Shown here: piece after piece, positions 1 through 14,032 of the stretch
Layout of the letters: every line of letters begins with the position of its first letter
Numbering within the stretch: position 1 is the first letter of the stretch
Origin: Ceratobasidium sp. AG-K
Lineage: Eukaryota > Basidiomycota > Agaricomycetes > Cantharellales > Ceratobasidiaceae
Direction of reading: 5' to 3'
Length of the DNA stretch: 64,000 nucleotides
Assembly (NCBI GenBank): GCA_037039685.1
Contig: JAWNGF010000005.1
Coordinates: 62,001 to 126,000, forward strand
Translations under genes and position numbers: made by a program
The notes under the pieces: generated by a model
The model's input: only the letters and a program-made list of their open reading frames with translations
Told to the model about the DNA's origin: nothing
The model's database searches: none

Positions 1-2895
1 GATGTGTGCATCATTGTTTATATTGACAAGATCCTTGTCCTTTCAAAAACCCGTTCTCAACATGTAGTGGACCTACAAGAAGTACTCCAAATCCTGAAGG
101 AGAACAACCTTTTTGCGAAGCTGCCGAAATGTGAGTTCTTTGTCTCAGAACTAATTTACACAGGACTAAAGATCAGCAAGGAGGGTATATCCATGGACAA
201 AGAAAAAATCAAGGCCATAAAGGAATGGAAGGAACCAAAGACAGTGAAGCAAGTGCAAGCATTCTTAGGTTTTGCAAACTTTTATAGAAGATTTGTACCC
301 AGTTTCTCCACAATTGCTAAACCACTCATGGGATTGACATGGAAGGATCTTCCATGGAAATGGGGAAATGAAGAACAGAAAGTGTTTGAAGGGATCAAGG
401 AAATGATTTGCCAGGATCCTGTACTCCAACACCCCAATCTGGAAAAACCATTTTTCCTCAAGACTGACACTAGTGGAGTAGCAATGGGGGCAATACTTTC
501 CCAGAGAGAAGAAGATGGAAGACTACACCCAATTGCATTCCTTTCCAAATCCTTCAACCCGGCGCAGATGAACTATGATGTTCACAATAAAGAACTTATG
601 GCAATCATCAAAGCACTCACACATTGGAGGCTTTACCTGGAAGGGACAAAAGAGGAAATCATGATATACACAGACCACAGAAACCTCCAGTTCTGGAAAG
701 ATGCAAAAACATTCAATCAGAGACATGCACGCTGGCACCAAATACTTGCTTCTTACAACTTTGTGATTATATACCAGCCAGGAATCCTCTTGTAAAAACC
801 AGACCTACTGTCTAGAAGGGCTGACCATGCCAAAATTCCATCAGCAGAACAAGTCATGATTGCTGACAAAAAGTTCCGAGGCTTTGAAGGAGGATTCAAG
901 GAAGACATCATTAGTGATATTATCAAAGCGCAACAAGAAGATCCAAGTCTACATGGAGTAATTGAACTCTGCAAAAAGAAGGAATTGCTACCTAGGAGTA
1001 TTCTGTCCAGTGTAAAGGATTAGAAACTATGCAAAGGACTACTGTGGTACAAGGGAAAGATAGTAGCTCCAGAAGACAAGGATTGCCGTTTATCGGTATT
1101 AAGGCTGCATCATGATTCACCTATTGCTGGTCACCAAGGACATGCAAGAACCCTGGAACTTGTTTTGAGATGCTACTCCTGGCCAAGAATGAAGCAAAGC
1201 ATCAACAAATACATAGATTCATGCAAACAGTGTCAAAGAGCAAAAGGTACAAGAACACAAGCTCCTTTGAAACTGTTACAAATTGCAAATGAGCCATGGG
1301 AAGACATAGTGTACGACTTCATTGTAAAACTCCCTAATTCAAAGGGAATGGACAGCATTCTCATTGTAGTGGACAGATTCTCCAGGATGGCACACTTCAT
1401 ACCTTGCAAGGAGTTGCACAAGGCAAACAAATTAGCAGAGCTATTCCTGAGCAACATCTGGAAACTTCATGGATTTCCCAAAAGCACTGTATTGGACCAA
1501 GGAAGCACTTTTAACAGCAAACTGCTGAAAGCAATCTACAAGAGAATTGGGGTCTCACCTGCTTTTAGTACTACATACCACCCTCAAACTGACGGAATTA
1601 CGGAATGAGTTAACCAATGGCTAGAAGCATGGCTGCGCACCTTCATCAATCACCATCAGGACAATTGGGTGGAATTGCTGCCTACCACCAAATTCTGTTA
1701 CAACATGCACAAGCACAGGGTAATGGGAAAAAGCCCTTTTGAACTTGTCTACGGAAAGGAACCTTTATGGAATATATCCAGTGGAGTGACAGAGGTGCCT
1801 GAAGCAAACACTGTAACAACAAGATGGGAAGAGGCTAGGAAGGAGGCTATTGCCGCTATGGAACTACACCAGATAAAGGAAGAGAATGTCAAGGAAGAGT
1901 ACCAGGAAGGAGATCTCATATGGTTATTTGGACCAGACATCAAATCAAACAGACCATCCAAAAAACTGGATAACAAGAAGTTTGGACCCTTACCTGTGAA
2001 AAGAAAAATATATTCTCACACTTATGAGCTGGATCTACCACCCACTACAAAGAAGCACCCTGTTTTCCATATTGGCCTTCTAAGTCAGTACAAGGTTGAC
2101 AAGGAATTCAATTGGAACCAACCACATCCTCCACCAATTGTCACGGAAGAAGGAAGCAAAGAATATGAAGTTGAGAAAATTGTTGATTGGAAAATGACAA
2201 AAGAAGGGGTTTTCTGTAGAATCTGATGGAAAGGATATGGAGAAGAAGATGATATGGAACAACGGGCAGAGGATGTAGGGCACCTAACCAAAATAGTGCA
2301 GAAGTTTCTGAAGAAACACCCTGAAGCTCCAACACCTGCAAATTTCAAGGGGAGGAAAAAAGTCAGAAGGGGGAGAGAATGGGAACCCATCTGCAAAACC
2401 TGCAACTACACCAAGTCCCACACTTCACTCTATGCTTTAAATCTTTTTTGCTCTCCACAATGCCTGCCGTCACCCGCTCCACCATTGCCAACAACCTCAC
2501 CTGCGTCCTCGACGGACCAGCATTTGCTACGGCAAGGATCCTCAACACCAGAGCTGCCCTCTATGTCTTCAAGAGGTTGCAGCAAGGCCTGGGCAGAAAG
2601 CAATTCCGGGTGTCAGACGACATACTCCACTCAGACCTGGGGGAGTTCCAATGGGTTGGAAAAAAATGGCCAACACAAATGCAACTCCAACAAAAGGACA
2701 TCTTTGTTTGTCAAGGATGCACCACATTCCAGGTCTTGGAGGTGGTCCTCCTGTCCACCCATATGCTCAGAGTTGTTGAGTGGGGGCAAGAAGGGGCATA
2801 CTCAAGTGAATGGGTACCAGGTTATGACAGGAGGCAGCCAACACTCTGACCCAAGTGGAACAACACCTGGGATGCCAATTACAAATGGGACCTGA
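1..2895 (+). pseudogene. Pol polyprotein, partial (RT end, RNase H, integrase, chromodomain), four stops
   Basis: One frame runs the whole length with no frameshift but with stops at 793 (TAA), 1021 (TAG), 1606 (TGA) and 2224 (TGA). It begins at the RT catalytic box, which reads YIDK instead of YIDD. RNase H follows (KTDTSGVAMG near 460; TDHRNLQFW near 676). The integrase has an HHCC zinc finger (HHDS near 1108, CKQC near 1222) and a DDE core (YDFIV, LDQGSTF, TDGITE). The chromodomain at about 2158-2330 has EYEVEKIV and WKGYG, with the 2224 stop inside it. In the copies the 1606 and 2224 codons read CAA. The frame stays open to 2895, over the start of the next ORF. Confidence 0.9.
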
Positions 2896-3224
2896 GCAAC
2901 TGGAGGATGGAGAGGGGTAGATACCAGAGGGAGAAATTTGAGTGGTTGCCAAACTGGTGGAGGATGGAGGAGGCAGATGTGTCAGCATGGAAAGAAGGAG
3001 AGCCAGACATGTAACAATGGGATGAGGAATTTGTGGAGGCCCAGAAGCGCGTGTTGGACTGGTCCAAGGCAGATTGGACAAAGGAGGAGACATGGGAAGA
3101 ATGGGAGAAGTTCTTGGATGAATGGGGTAACACCATGTTCAACCCCATTGATCTAACCTTGGAGGAGGACAAAGGACTGGAGGAGTTTATGCTACGGAAT
3201 GGGAAGGACTGCGCTGTACAGTGA
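2460..3224 (+). pseudogene. Extra 3' ORF of the A-type retrotransposon (unknown function), two stops
   Basis: An ATG-started frame (MPAVTRSTIANNL...) of 254 codons lies between the chromodomain and the 3' LTR, in a different frame from pol. It has in-frame stops at 2847 (TGA) and 3012 (TAA). The same ORF occurs in copies A, B and C, so it belongs to the element. Visible features: a short CxxC (VCQGC), a tryptophan-rich middle (DWSKADWT, ETWEEWEKF) and an acidic tail with NPIDLTLEED at about 3141-3170. I do not recognise the family. It overlaps pol by 436 nt. Confidence 0.75.
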
Positions 3225-3265
3225 GTCCATTTGAGTCCCCCAAATGGACTCTTAGGGGGGAGTAA

Positions 3266-3732
3266 TGTTGTGAGCCAGTGCTCTCCATCAGGCTTGTCTT
3301 GTGTCTTGCCCGTCTGCTCTCATGTTTGTTGTTCTGTTTGTCTGTTGCTTGCCCTTTCTTGTGCTGCATTGCCACATTCTTGTGGTTGTTCTGTTACATT
3401 GTGTAACGGGGCTGTGCTTTGTATGAGTCATGACTGCCTGCGCAGCATGACTCACTTGGACACTCCTGACTGGCTTGTATGTATGACTCGTGTGGCTATG
3501 CCTTGTATGACTTGGCCACTTTCTGAATATATATAGAGGACCAACAAGCCTGGTAAACCCAGCTTGTTTTGTCTTGTCAAACATCCCCTTTGAGTGACAC
3601 TTTGAACCACCCCTACCCTTAGGAGTCTACAGCCACTTAAGTGTGGTGCAATTCAAGAGGTCTCTTATGTCTTAGTGCCGTCCACTCTCCTTTGCGGCTT
3701 GTCTCATAGCCACCAAGAAGAAGCTTACAACA
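3266..3732 (+). repeat. 3' LTR of copy Z (467 bp)
   Basis: It starts TGTTGTGAGC and ends GCTTACAACA, imperfect inverted termini with TG...CA ends. Length and sequence match the LTRs of A, B and C. It contains TATATATAG (about 3528) followed by AGCTTGTTTTGT, the presumed transcript start that can pair with the family's primer-binding site. The polypurine tract lies immediately upstream. Confidence 0.93.
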
Positions 3733-3801
3733 CTGTCCCAACCATGGTCCTCACTCCCTGATTGACCCATGGTGTCATCAGGTTTGACTAGGGTTGTGAC
3801 A
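3733..3801 (+). repeat. Remnant of a D-type LTR tail
   Basis: The sequence after copy Z's LTR (GTCCCAACCATGG... to TAGGGTTGTGACA) resembles the last 70 bp of the element D LTRs (33210-33278 and 39958-40027), ending in the same TAGGGTTGTGACA. I infer that copy Z inserted into an older D-type LTR. It is diverged, with several substitutions. Confidence 0.65.
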
Positions 3802-5568
3802 CTGGCAGAATTTGTAGCCTATGCCATGTGCCATACTAGCTTCAATCTGTTGGTCACTTTTCATGAGCTCTACCTCCTCCTGTGCCTCAAAGGCTGTTTT
3901 CAAAAGGTCCATGGATCAAATGGACATGCACTATCCCTTACATCTCTGATGGTTGCTGCAATGTTTCTTGTTGACCTCCAGATATTCAACACTCAATGGT
4001 GTCTTGTTGGGCAAACATGTTCAGTCTGCAGGAACTCAACCACATGGAGCAAGAGCTATGCCATCTTCTTGATTGGATACTTGATGTCACACCCAAAGAC
4101 CTCATAGAGTTTGAACACTGTGTCTACAATTAGAATGGGCCCCAATTTCCTGTCTCAGAGCTGATTACATCAACAGCCAGTGTTGGGCCCCCACCTTTTT
4201 GCAAACTGGCTGACTGTTGCAGATGGAGCCTGCAATTACATTTTGCTGAACATACCAGCAGTTGCAATTATTCCAGGGCCCACTGACCTGTATGTGCATT
4301 CATTGACATGCTACTTCTGGTTGTGCACCATCTTGACACAATTCAGCTTGTGCTGCAGGCAAACATTCAAACACAAGTGCTCTTCTTTTGCAGAGGCTTT
4401 GGTGTCAGTTCAATAACTTGGGATACAGATTGGGTGCACAGTTACAATTGGCTGAGAGTCAAGTAGCTTGTTTTGAAGCACCTGTATATAGTTCACAAAT
4501 CATTGTGCCTTGAGCATAATACTGTGCAATCATTGTGTGTATGTATACCTTGTTGACAGGCATAGTTAGTACCTTATGTCTGTAAAAAGGGACAGACCTA
4601 ATTGGCACTAATCAGCACTAATAAGAATTGTTGCTACAGTCAGTGAGCCTAATTAGGGCCAATTAGCACCAATTAGCACTGGTTAGCCAGACATTTTTTC
4701 AGACATTAGGCCAAAGAGCTAGCAGAATACTGGCATTGTTTCTGTCTGCCCAAGTACCTGCCCTGCTCCCAAGAGTAGGATCTCTTGCCCAGATCTTGGG
4801 GTGTGAGAATTCTTGTGCAGATCCTGAGAGCAAGAATTCTGGGAAATGAAGCAAGAATATACAAGAATTTGGGCACCTAACTTCTGAGATTCTGCAGGAT
4901 CTTGGGCCAGATCTGGCCTCAACTTTTCAGTTCTGGCTCTGTACCTGCTCTTGGGATGCCAGAATTTCCAATGCAGGTACCAAGAATTTCTCCCATTCTG
5001 GGCATGACTGATCTTTGAGGACATGCCTTAGGTCATGCAGTTGTAAATGTAAGTGTTTGATGTCTGAGCACCATGTATCCAATTACACTCAAAGCATTGC
5101 CACCTACTCGGAGTGAGCCTGAAAAATGGCCCTGGATACATGAACTGAGGGGTTGGCAGACATTCAGCTTAGTTGATGGTCATAAATTTGTAGCCCAAAT
5201 TGAACTAAGAGTTTTGTGTTTGTGACTGTGTTATTGGACTGAATCTCCATATGAGTTTCTCACATATGTATGATTCCCTGTTTTATTGTGTTCTCAATTG
5301 CTGTAGAACCTGGTATACTGGTACCCAATTTAGACCCTACCATGTGCTGACCCCGCGGATGCTCAGTACCGACCATATCCAATTCGAAGTTACCCAAGCA
5401 AAGATATCTCCGGCCGATCTTCTGTGCAGCTTTGTATACCAGCAAGTCTATAACTGGTTGCGAGGATTATACACATCAAATCAATGATGACCGTCCTGCT
5501 ATGAGTGGGTACTAATGTTGACTTCTGACATTCCCCTACGGGTAAAAGGGAATAGCTTGGACCTCGAG
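3802..5568. other. Gene-free, repeat-degraded intergenic region
   Basis: No convincing gene. Short ORFs here lack recognisable domains and conserved context. At 4600-4690 there is a cluster of short AATTAGCAC / CACTAAT repeats in both orientations. At 4740-5010 there is a block rich in AAGAATT(C/T) words in both orientations that could be a decayed foldback sequence. The last 70 bases are the 3' flank of the ARG5,6 gene. Confidence 0.5.
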
Positions 5569-8431
<2,863 letters not shown>

Positions 8432-8578
8432 CGCAATTTTAGTGGTAGAGTCAAGCACAAAGAGCGCTTTCGGACTTCGGATTCCTCTTATCACGTGCGC
8501 CCAGCGCTAATTTCATGCATACAACGAACAAGCCATGGCATAGCAGCATATGTCTGAATACATAAAAGTACAATCCGC

Positions 8579-9218
8579 TCATCGTCCGCCCTTGCCACCC
8601 TTCATCTGCTGCTTCGACACCTTGGGCGCCGCAGCCGGTGCCCTCGTGGTGGGCTATAATTATATGAGCGTGGATCATTCGTTATCGCCAGACGTACCTT
8701 TGCCTTTGCCTTTGCGTCCTCCTTTTTCTTCTTGTCAGCCTTGGCCTTTGCGATCGCAGCCGCACGAGCGGTCTCACGGTCAGCCGCCGACTGATTGCGC
8801 TTGGCCGCAATCGCAGCGAGGTCGGCGCCAACAATCCCACGCTGGTGCTTGACCGTCTTGCGCGACCGCTTCTTTACAGCCTCCTCAGCTAGGCCCTGTT
8901 CTCGCTGTTAGCTGATATAATAGATTATTCGTCGACTCGCCTTCTTGTGCATGCGCCTGTACAACACGGTCCATGCGATCTTGCGGGGGTTCTTGCGCTG
9001 CAGGAACAAGCTCGCAGATTTCGACGTCGAGAAGCGGAAGACCTGAGCACCACTTAGCATACTGCAAGCACTGCCCTGACGGTCCTGACCTTGGAGTCGC
9101 CGCGGACGTAGAGCTTACCCTTGGAAGGGTAGATCTTGCGGTTAGAGAAAGAATCGATCTCTACTTTCTACTCCCAACAGTAAGCACAACATCAGGCGAT
9201 AGGCATACCACTCACCAT
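8579..9218 (-). CDS. RPL24: 60S ribosomal protein L24 (eL24)
   Basis: This is a structural protein of the large ribosomal subunit. Exons: 9216-9218, 9090-9167, 8941-9042, 8698-8895, 8579-8653, giving 151 residues. Family features: [16 protein letters not shown], then [28 protein letters not shown] and [19 protein letters not shown], and a lysine/alanine-rich tail ending KGGKGGR. Two oddities: the first coding exon is just the ATG, cut immediately by GTGAGT, and intron 3 begins with GC (AAG then GCGAGT, ending CAG), a GC-AG intron needed to keep HKK joined to GLAEE. The upstream gene GLE1 lies on the same strand, 314 bp away. Confidence 0.95.
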
Positions 9219-9532
9219 CTGTTGACAATACCAGACCGACAGTCCGTCAGCAATCCATCCAAACAATCATTCGTCCATCCGACCAAGCGCCACGCATCCA
9301 CTCGATCCGCCCCTCCAACGCCCCTCTGCTCTTCACAGCTCCGCTTCCCCCTCACAGTTGCATCCTAGGCCGTCATTACAACTCACTTTGGGCTAGTCTT
9401 GCGGCGACAAGTGTCGATGTCGGGTCGGTCAGTGTACAGCGATTCGGAACTCAGCGGATCCAAACCGGATCAAAGTCACACAGCCACCAGTCTAAATCAA
9501 GTAATTATCCCAGAGAGTAAAAGTACAATCAT
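9219..9532. promoter_or_regulatory. RPL24 upstream region (314 bp)
   Basis: This lies between the GLE1 stop and the RPL24 start, both minus strand. It must hold the RPL24 promoter and the GLE1 3' end. About 9300-9360 is strongly C/T-rich on the plus strand. I see no clear TATA box and no gene. Confidence 0.4.
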
Positions 9533-11581
9533 CTATCGCTCAGCCTCTCTGCCCTCGAGGCCAAACTTGCCTTCACGTTGCCACCGCTCAACCATCAGAC
9601 CCAGCCGGACCCGAGCGCCTGTCTCGCCCTCGCCGCCTATGCCCCGCTGCACCACCTCGCCCACTGCCTTCATGAGCTTTCCAAACTGAGCACCATACAC
9701 CTCGTGCAACCTATCTCCAGCCACCTCGAGTACGACGCCGAGACACTGAGGCGCACTCGGCGACCCGACAAGCTCGGGCGAGTTGAGCACCCGTGCGAGC
9801 CACGTCCACAACCGAGGCAATCTGAACGGCGCCGGTATCGAATCGGGTTTGAGCGACGAGGGCAGAGGCGAAGTCTGTAGCAGAGCGGAATATAGCGCAA
9901 GCTGGCCGACTATTCGGTCCGTATACTGCGCGGTGGTCTCCAGTGTAGGGGGCTTATCGTCTGGGTCATTTTTGCCTTCCAGCTCCCGACCAACAGTCTT
10001 TCGCCATTCCGTGTCGCTCATGCCAGGCTATCGGACAGACGTCAATCCTAGTAAATATCGACATGTATAATACGTACCTTGCGTGTCAAATGCACGCCCA
10101 CACCCCATCCACCAGTTCGCCCAACAAACCTCGCCCAAAATACATCCATAAGTCGATCATGCCCACGAGCCACAACGAGCCATACGAGGCGGGCAAGTGG
10201 GTAGGCAGTGGGGAGTTTTGCCGTGACTTCGGTTTCAGACTGGAGTAGCAAGTATTTGGAGAGTGCACTGAGGAGGGAGGTGTACACTGCCGGAGGATGG
10301 GCGGAACTCGGAGCAAGAATCTCGTGGATTGCGTCGGCCTGGACCCAGGTTAGACAAGTCAACCCAAGATATGGAGACTCACCAATTTCTCGAGCTCGGC
10401 CAGCGAGTTGGTGACTTGTCCGACTCGAGTCCTCAGTTTGCGACGTAGACGACCAACCACTGGGCGCAGCTCTGCATTCTCCTCGAGCGCCTTGGCCACG
10501 TTTTTGAGTGCCTGTGACCGATCAATACCAGCCGACAACAAGGAGCGATAGACTCACTGCACGCTCGGTCCATGCGTTCTCCCATTCTTGCATGGCCGAC
10601 CGGCCACTACTAGCCGCCTTGGCCTTTTCGGCCTGCTCCTTTTCAGCCCGCTCCTTTTCAGATGTGGCCTTGTCCAATGCGTCCTGCGCTGCCTTTTTCG
10701 CCTTGTCCTCCTCGTCCTTTCGTTTTGCCTCTTGCTCTTCCTTCTCCTTCGTTTTCCTCTCCTCCTCGGCCTTTTTCTGCTTTTCCTCCTGCTCGACACG
10801 ACGTTTCTCCTCCGCTACCCTCTTCCTCTCACGCTCCTCCTCTTGTCGCTTTTGCTCCTCTTCCTTCCGTCGTTTCTCCTGTTCTGCCCGCTTCTTCTCC
10901 TCGTCCCTCCGGATTGCGCCCTCGATTCCCTCCCACATCCCACGTACACCCTCCTTGACCCGCTTCATCCCGTCCTCCTCTCGTCCAGCTCGCTGCATGT
11001 CCAATTGAGCGAGCGACCGAAGTACAGCTGCCATCTCGTCCGCGTTTCGTTTCGCTTGAAGTGCTGCGTGGGATTGTTCCAACGTCTGAGCCTGGGCGAG
11101 CAGGTGCGTCGAGGACGGTGGATTTGCATTCTGCAATGGCCGGAACAAAGGTTGGTTGGGAGTCTACCTAATGAAAGCACTGAACTTGCCTGGACAGCAG
11201 CTCTTTCGGCCTTTTGATACTCCTCCACTGGGTCAACTTTCGACCTAAGCCTTACCGCAGTCAAAAAATTGTCGACCGTCCGTTCAGGATTTGAGCGCGC
11301 CAACGCACGGGAGAGTGTTCTAAAGAGCCAAGTGGCGCGGTTCAGAGTCGTCATAGGAGCCGCTCAGGGACAACTCACAGGGACGAACTATCCCTTCCAG
11401 CATGCGAAAAGGACAAGACAGCGGCCCGCTCATTATCCTTGTCATCCTCGTCGGAAGAAGTGGAATTCGACTCGTCGTCATCGGAAACATTGTGGATGCT
11501 GTACCCGTTAGTAGGACGCCGTGTTGTTCTATCGTACCAAATGAACAGGGCTTTTCAGTACAAATCGAGAACCGATGTCAT
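9533..11581 (-). CDS. GLE1: Nuclear pore mRNA-export factor Gle1
   Basis: Gle1 sits on the cytoplasmic face of the nuclear pore and activates the DEAD-box helicase Dbp5 in mRNA export. Exons I infer: 11562-11581, 11379-11498, 11190-11319, 10558-11130, 10383-10511, 10078-10338, 9533-10027, in frame throughout, 575 residues. Order seen: acidic N-terminus (NVSDDDESNSTSSDEDD), a long highly charged coiled coil (KRAEQEKRRKEEEQKRQEEE...), then a helical C-terminal domain with ARLVWLVVARGHDRLMDVFW, WTWLARVLNSPE and the terminal LGVVLEVAGDRL segment typical of the GLE1 fold. Intron 1 has a textbook branch site (TACTAAC) just before its 3' end. Intron 3 is GC-AG, with CAG before GCAAGT. Confidence 0.88.
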
Positions 11582-12211
11582 TTCAGGCGTACCGCTGAAC
11601 CGGAGAAGGAGAACGCGAGACCGAATACCTCATGGTCGAGACTTGGGAAACGTGGGGTCAAAAGTCATGTGACAAACTCGGTCACATGACCTTGTCTCAT
11701 CCGCTCTTCCTTTCGCGTCCGTAATGTTGTCACTTCGCCGGGATTGCTCAGGATCACAGATACGACCCGCCATCGCAATATATTCTCTCCCATTGGCTGA
11801 CAGTTACCACCTCGGCATGTACGGCGTACGGCGATCGGAGAACCCGCAGCGATCGACGTCATTATGAATCAATCGACACTTGTGTTCGCCCAATCATCAG
11901 GCTGCCATTGGCTACCTGAACGCGGCGCTCGCGTGGTACATAGTCTCCTGACTTGATCACTCCCCTGTCTTCTTGATGCCTGTCACCCTCGATTGCTTTT
12001 CTTTGACGGCTATGATGCCATAATCGTCATACCGAGTTCTGTACCTGTGCTATGAGACTACAACGCGCAATGCCTTGCGTCTTTCACGCTTGCGTATCGA
12101 TCGAATCGGCGCTGCTATTGACCGCATAAAAGATGGCCGTCCATGTCGCTATTTCCCTCACTACCGGTCACTCCTCCACTAGTTACCTTACTTACCAGTT
12201 TGCCCTTCAAT
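11582..12211. promoter_or_regulatory. Divergent promoter region, GLE1 / hemerythrin 1
   Basis: This 630-bp region separates two head-to-head genes. A TATA-like ATAAAAG at 12126-12132 lies about 85 bp before the hemerythrin 1 ATG. Two CCAAT-type boxes (ATTGGCT) occur at 11792-11798 and 11907-11913; the same box precedes the other two hemerythrin genes. No gene is seen. Confidence 0.5.
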
Positions 12212-13013
12212 ATGTCCGCTCTCGACTACTACAACGAAATCTTGGTCCGTTATTTATTCTATTCGCTCACGCTGTCGTCTAACTCCATTATACAGGTCGA
12301 CCACAACAACGTGCGCGACCTCCACAAACGTTTCATTGCAGCATACAAGAACAAGGACGAGGAGCTCATGAACAATATTGCCAACACCATTGTTCACGAA
12401 GCCGCCTTGCACTCTGACGGCGAAGTAAGAGCTCAGTCTCATATTTCGATCTATCTAATGCCGCATCCTCAGGAACTCTCGATCTACAAGGTCCTTGACG
12501 CGCACGGCCTGCACGATGCCGCTGAAAAGGATCGCGAGGAACATGCTCAGGTCAAGAAAGCCATGTCCCACATCGACTCGAACTCGGTCAGCTCGCTCGG
12601 AATCGACGAGTTTGCCAACGCAGTCGAGAAGGCGTGCCAATTGTTCATTCAACATGCCGAGGTAGCTCTTTACTACCTTTGCCTGAATTCGCAACTTACT
12701 CTTTTCATCCTAGGACGAGGAGAACACACAGTACAAAGAGCTCTCAGCCAAGCTCTCGACCGAAGAAAAGGCTTCCCTTGCCAAGGACTTTTTGAAGGCT
12801 CGTGAGATGGCTCCGAGCCGACCCCATCCTTCGGCTCCTCAACACGGTGGCGTGGGCCAGAAGCTCATGGGTACCATGGGTACGTTGGTCTCTTCTCAAG
12901 TCCAGTGGCTATGGCTAACGCTCAGTAAATATTTAGCTAAGCCAGTGGACGCAGCTGTCACAGCAACTCGCCATCTTGTCGACTTGAAGTACCAGCATAC
13001 GAGTGCCGTCTGA
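12212..13013 (+). CDS. HHE-domain hemerythrin-like protein 1 (no presequence)
   Basis: Exons 12212-12244, 12296-12424, 12473-12661, 12714-12879, 12937-13013 encode 197 residues. The hemerythrin HHE cation-binding fold is a four-helix bundle holding a di-iron centre. Visible ligands: VDHNNVRDLH (helix 1), HEAALHSDGEE (helix 2), DREEHAQVKK (helix 3) and QHAEDEEN (helix 4). A C-terminal RPHPSAPQHG block is typical of fungal members. It starts directly at MSALDYYNEIL, so unlike its two neighbours it lacks an N-terminal targeting sequence and is probably cytosolic. The role in fungi is not settled; iron or oxygen/NO handling is plausible. The intron positions are shared with both paralogues. Confidence 0.92.
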
Positions 13014-13855
13014 ATTGCATACGTTGACCGGCCATTCGACCAAGTGGCTCGAGGGATTTCTGGATGTATCACTAGTAGCTAAAGTTGTATACCTCTTTTG
13101 AATGAAGTGTAAATGCCTGCCCGATCTCATTCTGTCAGAGGTTTTCCTTGTCACGTTTTTTTCTTTGATGAGAAATTATATCTGCAATGCAGTATCCTGG
13201 CGTGCCAGCATATAAATGCTAACTGATATTACTATATAGTCTTGAGGGCTACGCGAACCCCAGTGCTCTGACTCTACCTTCTGCATTACACGTGAGGCTA
13301 GCCTCACTCACATGTTTGATCAGTCAAACGTTCCGCGGGCCTTTCCGCGATTAACCAAAGGTACGATCTCCAACGAAGTCCTGTCGTAAGCTAAATATTC
13401 ATTACTCAATTCGACACTTGACGCTAGACAATAACGGTGAGTATATGCGACATGCTACTTCTTCCCTGCCAACTCGCTCACTACAAAATTTAAAACAGGG
13501 GTCACACGGGCCGAGCAGCTCATCCAGCGGGTAGTAACCGTTGACCACTGTCCAGTTGCGTGACAAGACGCCAAGACAGATACCTCCCACACCGACCGCT
13601 CACGGGTACCTTGGATACGAGCGCGTTTACGGTAGACCAGGAACCTAATGATCAAAACTTTAACCATACATGTACGGTGGCCAATCCTTGGCTGATTATT
13701 ATCATACTCGAATATGACTTGGCCGGGGTCATTGTCGTTGGACAACCGCCCTGTGGACGCTTCTGCTAGGGTGGCCGTAGAGCTGTGCGTAACCATCGTC
13801 ATTACACACATGGTTATAGTATTGCATGGTCAACGACGGCTCAATCGAGAAACCG
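13014..13855. other. Intergenic region after hemerythrin 1
   Basis: No gene is supported; short ORFs here show no domain or coding continuity. The first 200 bp are the 3' flank of hemerythrin 1. Confidence 0.4.
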
Positions 13856-13976
13856 TGATTGGCTGGAACTACGGTTCCCTGCGATGATCCACGGGCGGGT
13901 TTTGATGACGTGACGAAAACAGCGTCATGGCGCCAACCTGGTCACCACATCTGTTGATGGAGCGTGCATATATAAG
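13856..13976 (+). promoter_or_regulatory. Hemerythrin 2 promoter: CCAAT box, 21-bp shared element, TATA
   Basis: GATTGGCTGG lies at about 13856-13865, then a 21-bp element at 13912-13932 (GACGAAAACAGCGTCAT followed by GGCG), then TATATAAG at 13969-13976, 64 bp before the ATG. The same three elements occur upstream of hemerythrin 3 in the same order and with almost the same CCAAT-to-element spacing. The core GCGTCAT/TGACGT words resemble a bZIP (CRE/AP-1-like) half site; that reading is inference. Confidence 0.6.
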
Positions 13977-14032
13977 TCAACCGATAGCTCCCTCTACCCC
14001 CATCATATCTGCTTGCATATTACAGCTCCACA

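Larger units (their letters stand above)
1..3732 (+). mobile_element. Ty3/gypsy chromodomain retrotransposon, 3' part (copy Z)
   Basis: The window opens inside a reverse transcriptase gene and runs through RNase H, integrase, chromodomain, an extra 3' ORF and a complete 3' LTR ending at 3732. The order RT-RNase H-integrase-chromodomain is that of chromoviruses (Ty3/gypsy). It is a close relative of copy A (40979-55486): pol and the extra ORF align throughout. A G-rich polypurine tract (GGGGGGAGTAA, about 3255-3265) abuts the LTR. Pol is broken by four stop codons, so the copy is dead. The 5 bp after the LTR are CTGTC; the matching duplication would lie outside the window. Confidence 0.93.

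Noticed and set aside
4600..4690. TTAG-rich repeats as interstitial telomere sequence
   Set aside because: The words are irregular, in both orientations and not TTAGGG tandem units.
10522..11217. Long open frames on the plus strand opposite GLE1
   Set aside because: They are shadows of the repetitive K/E-rich coiled-coil codons on the other strand.
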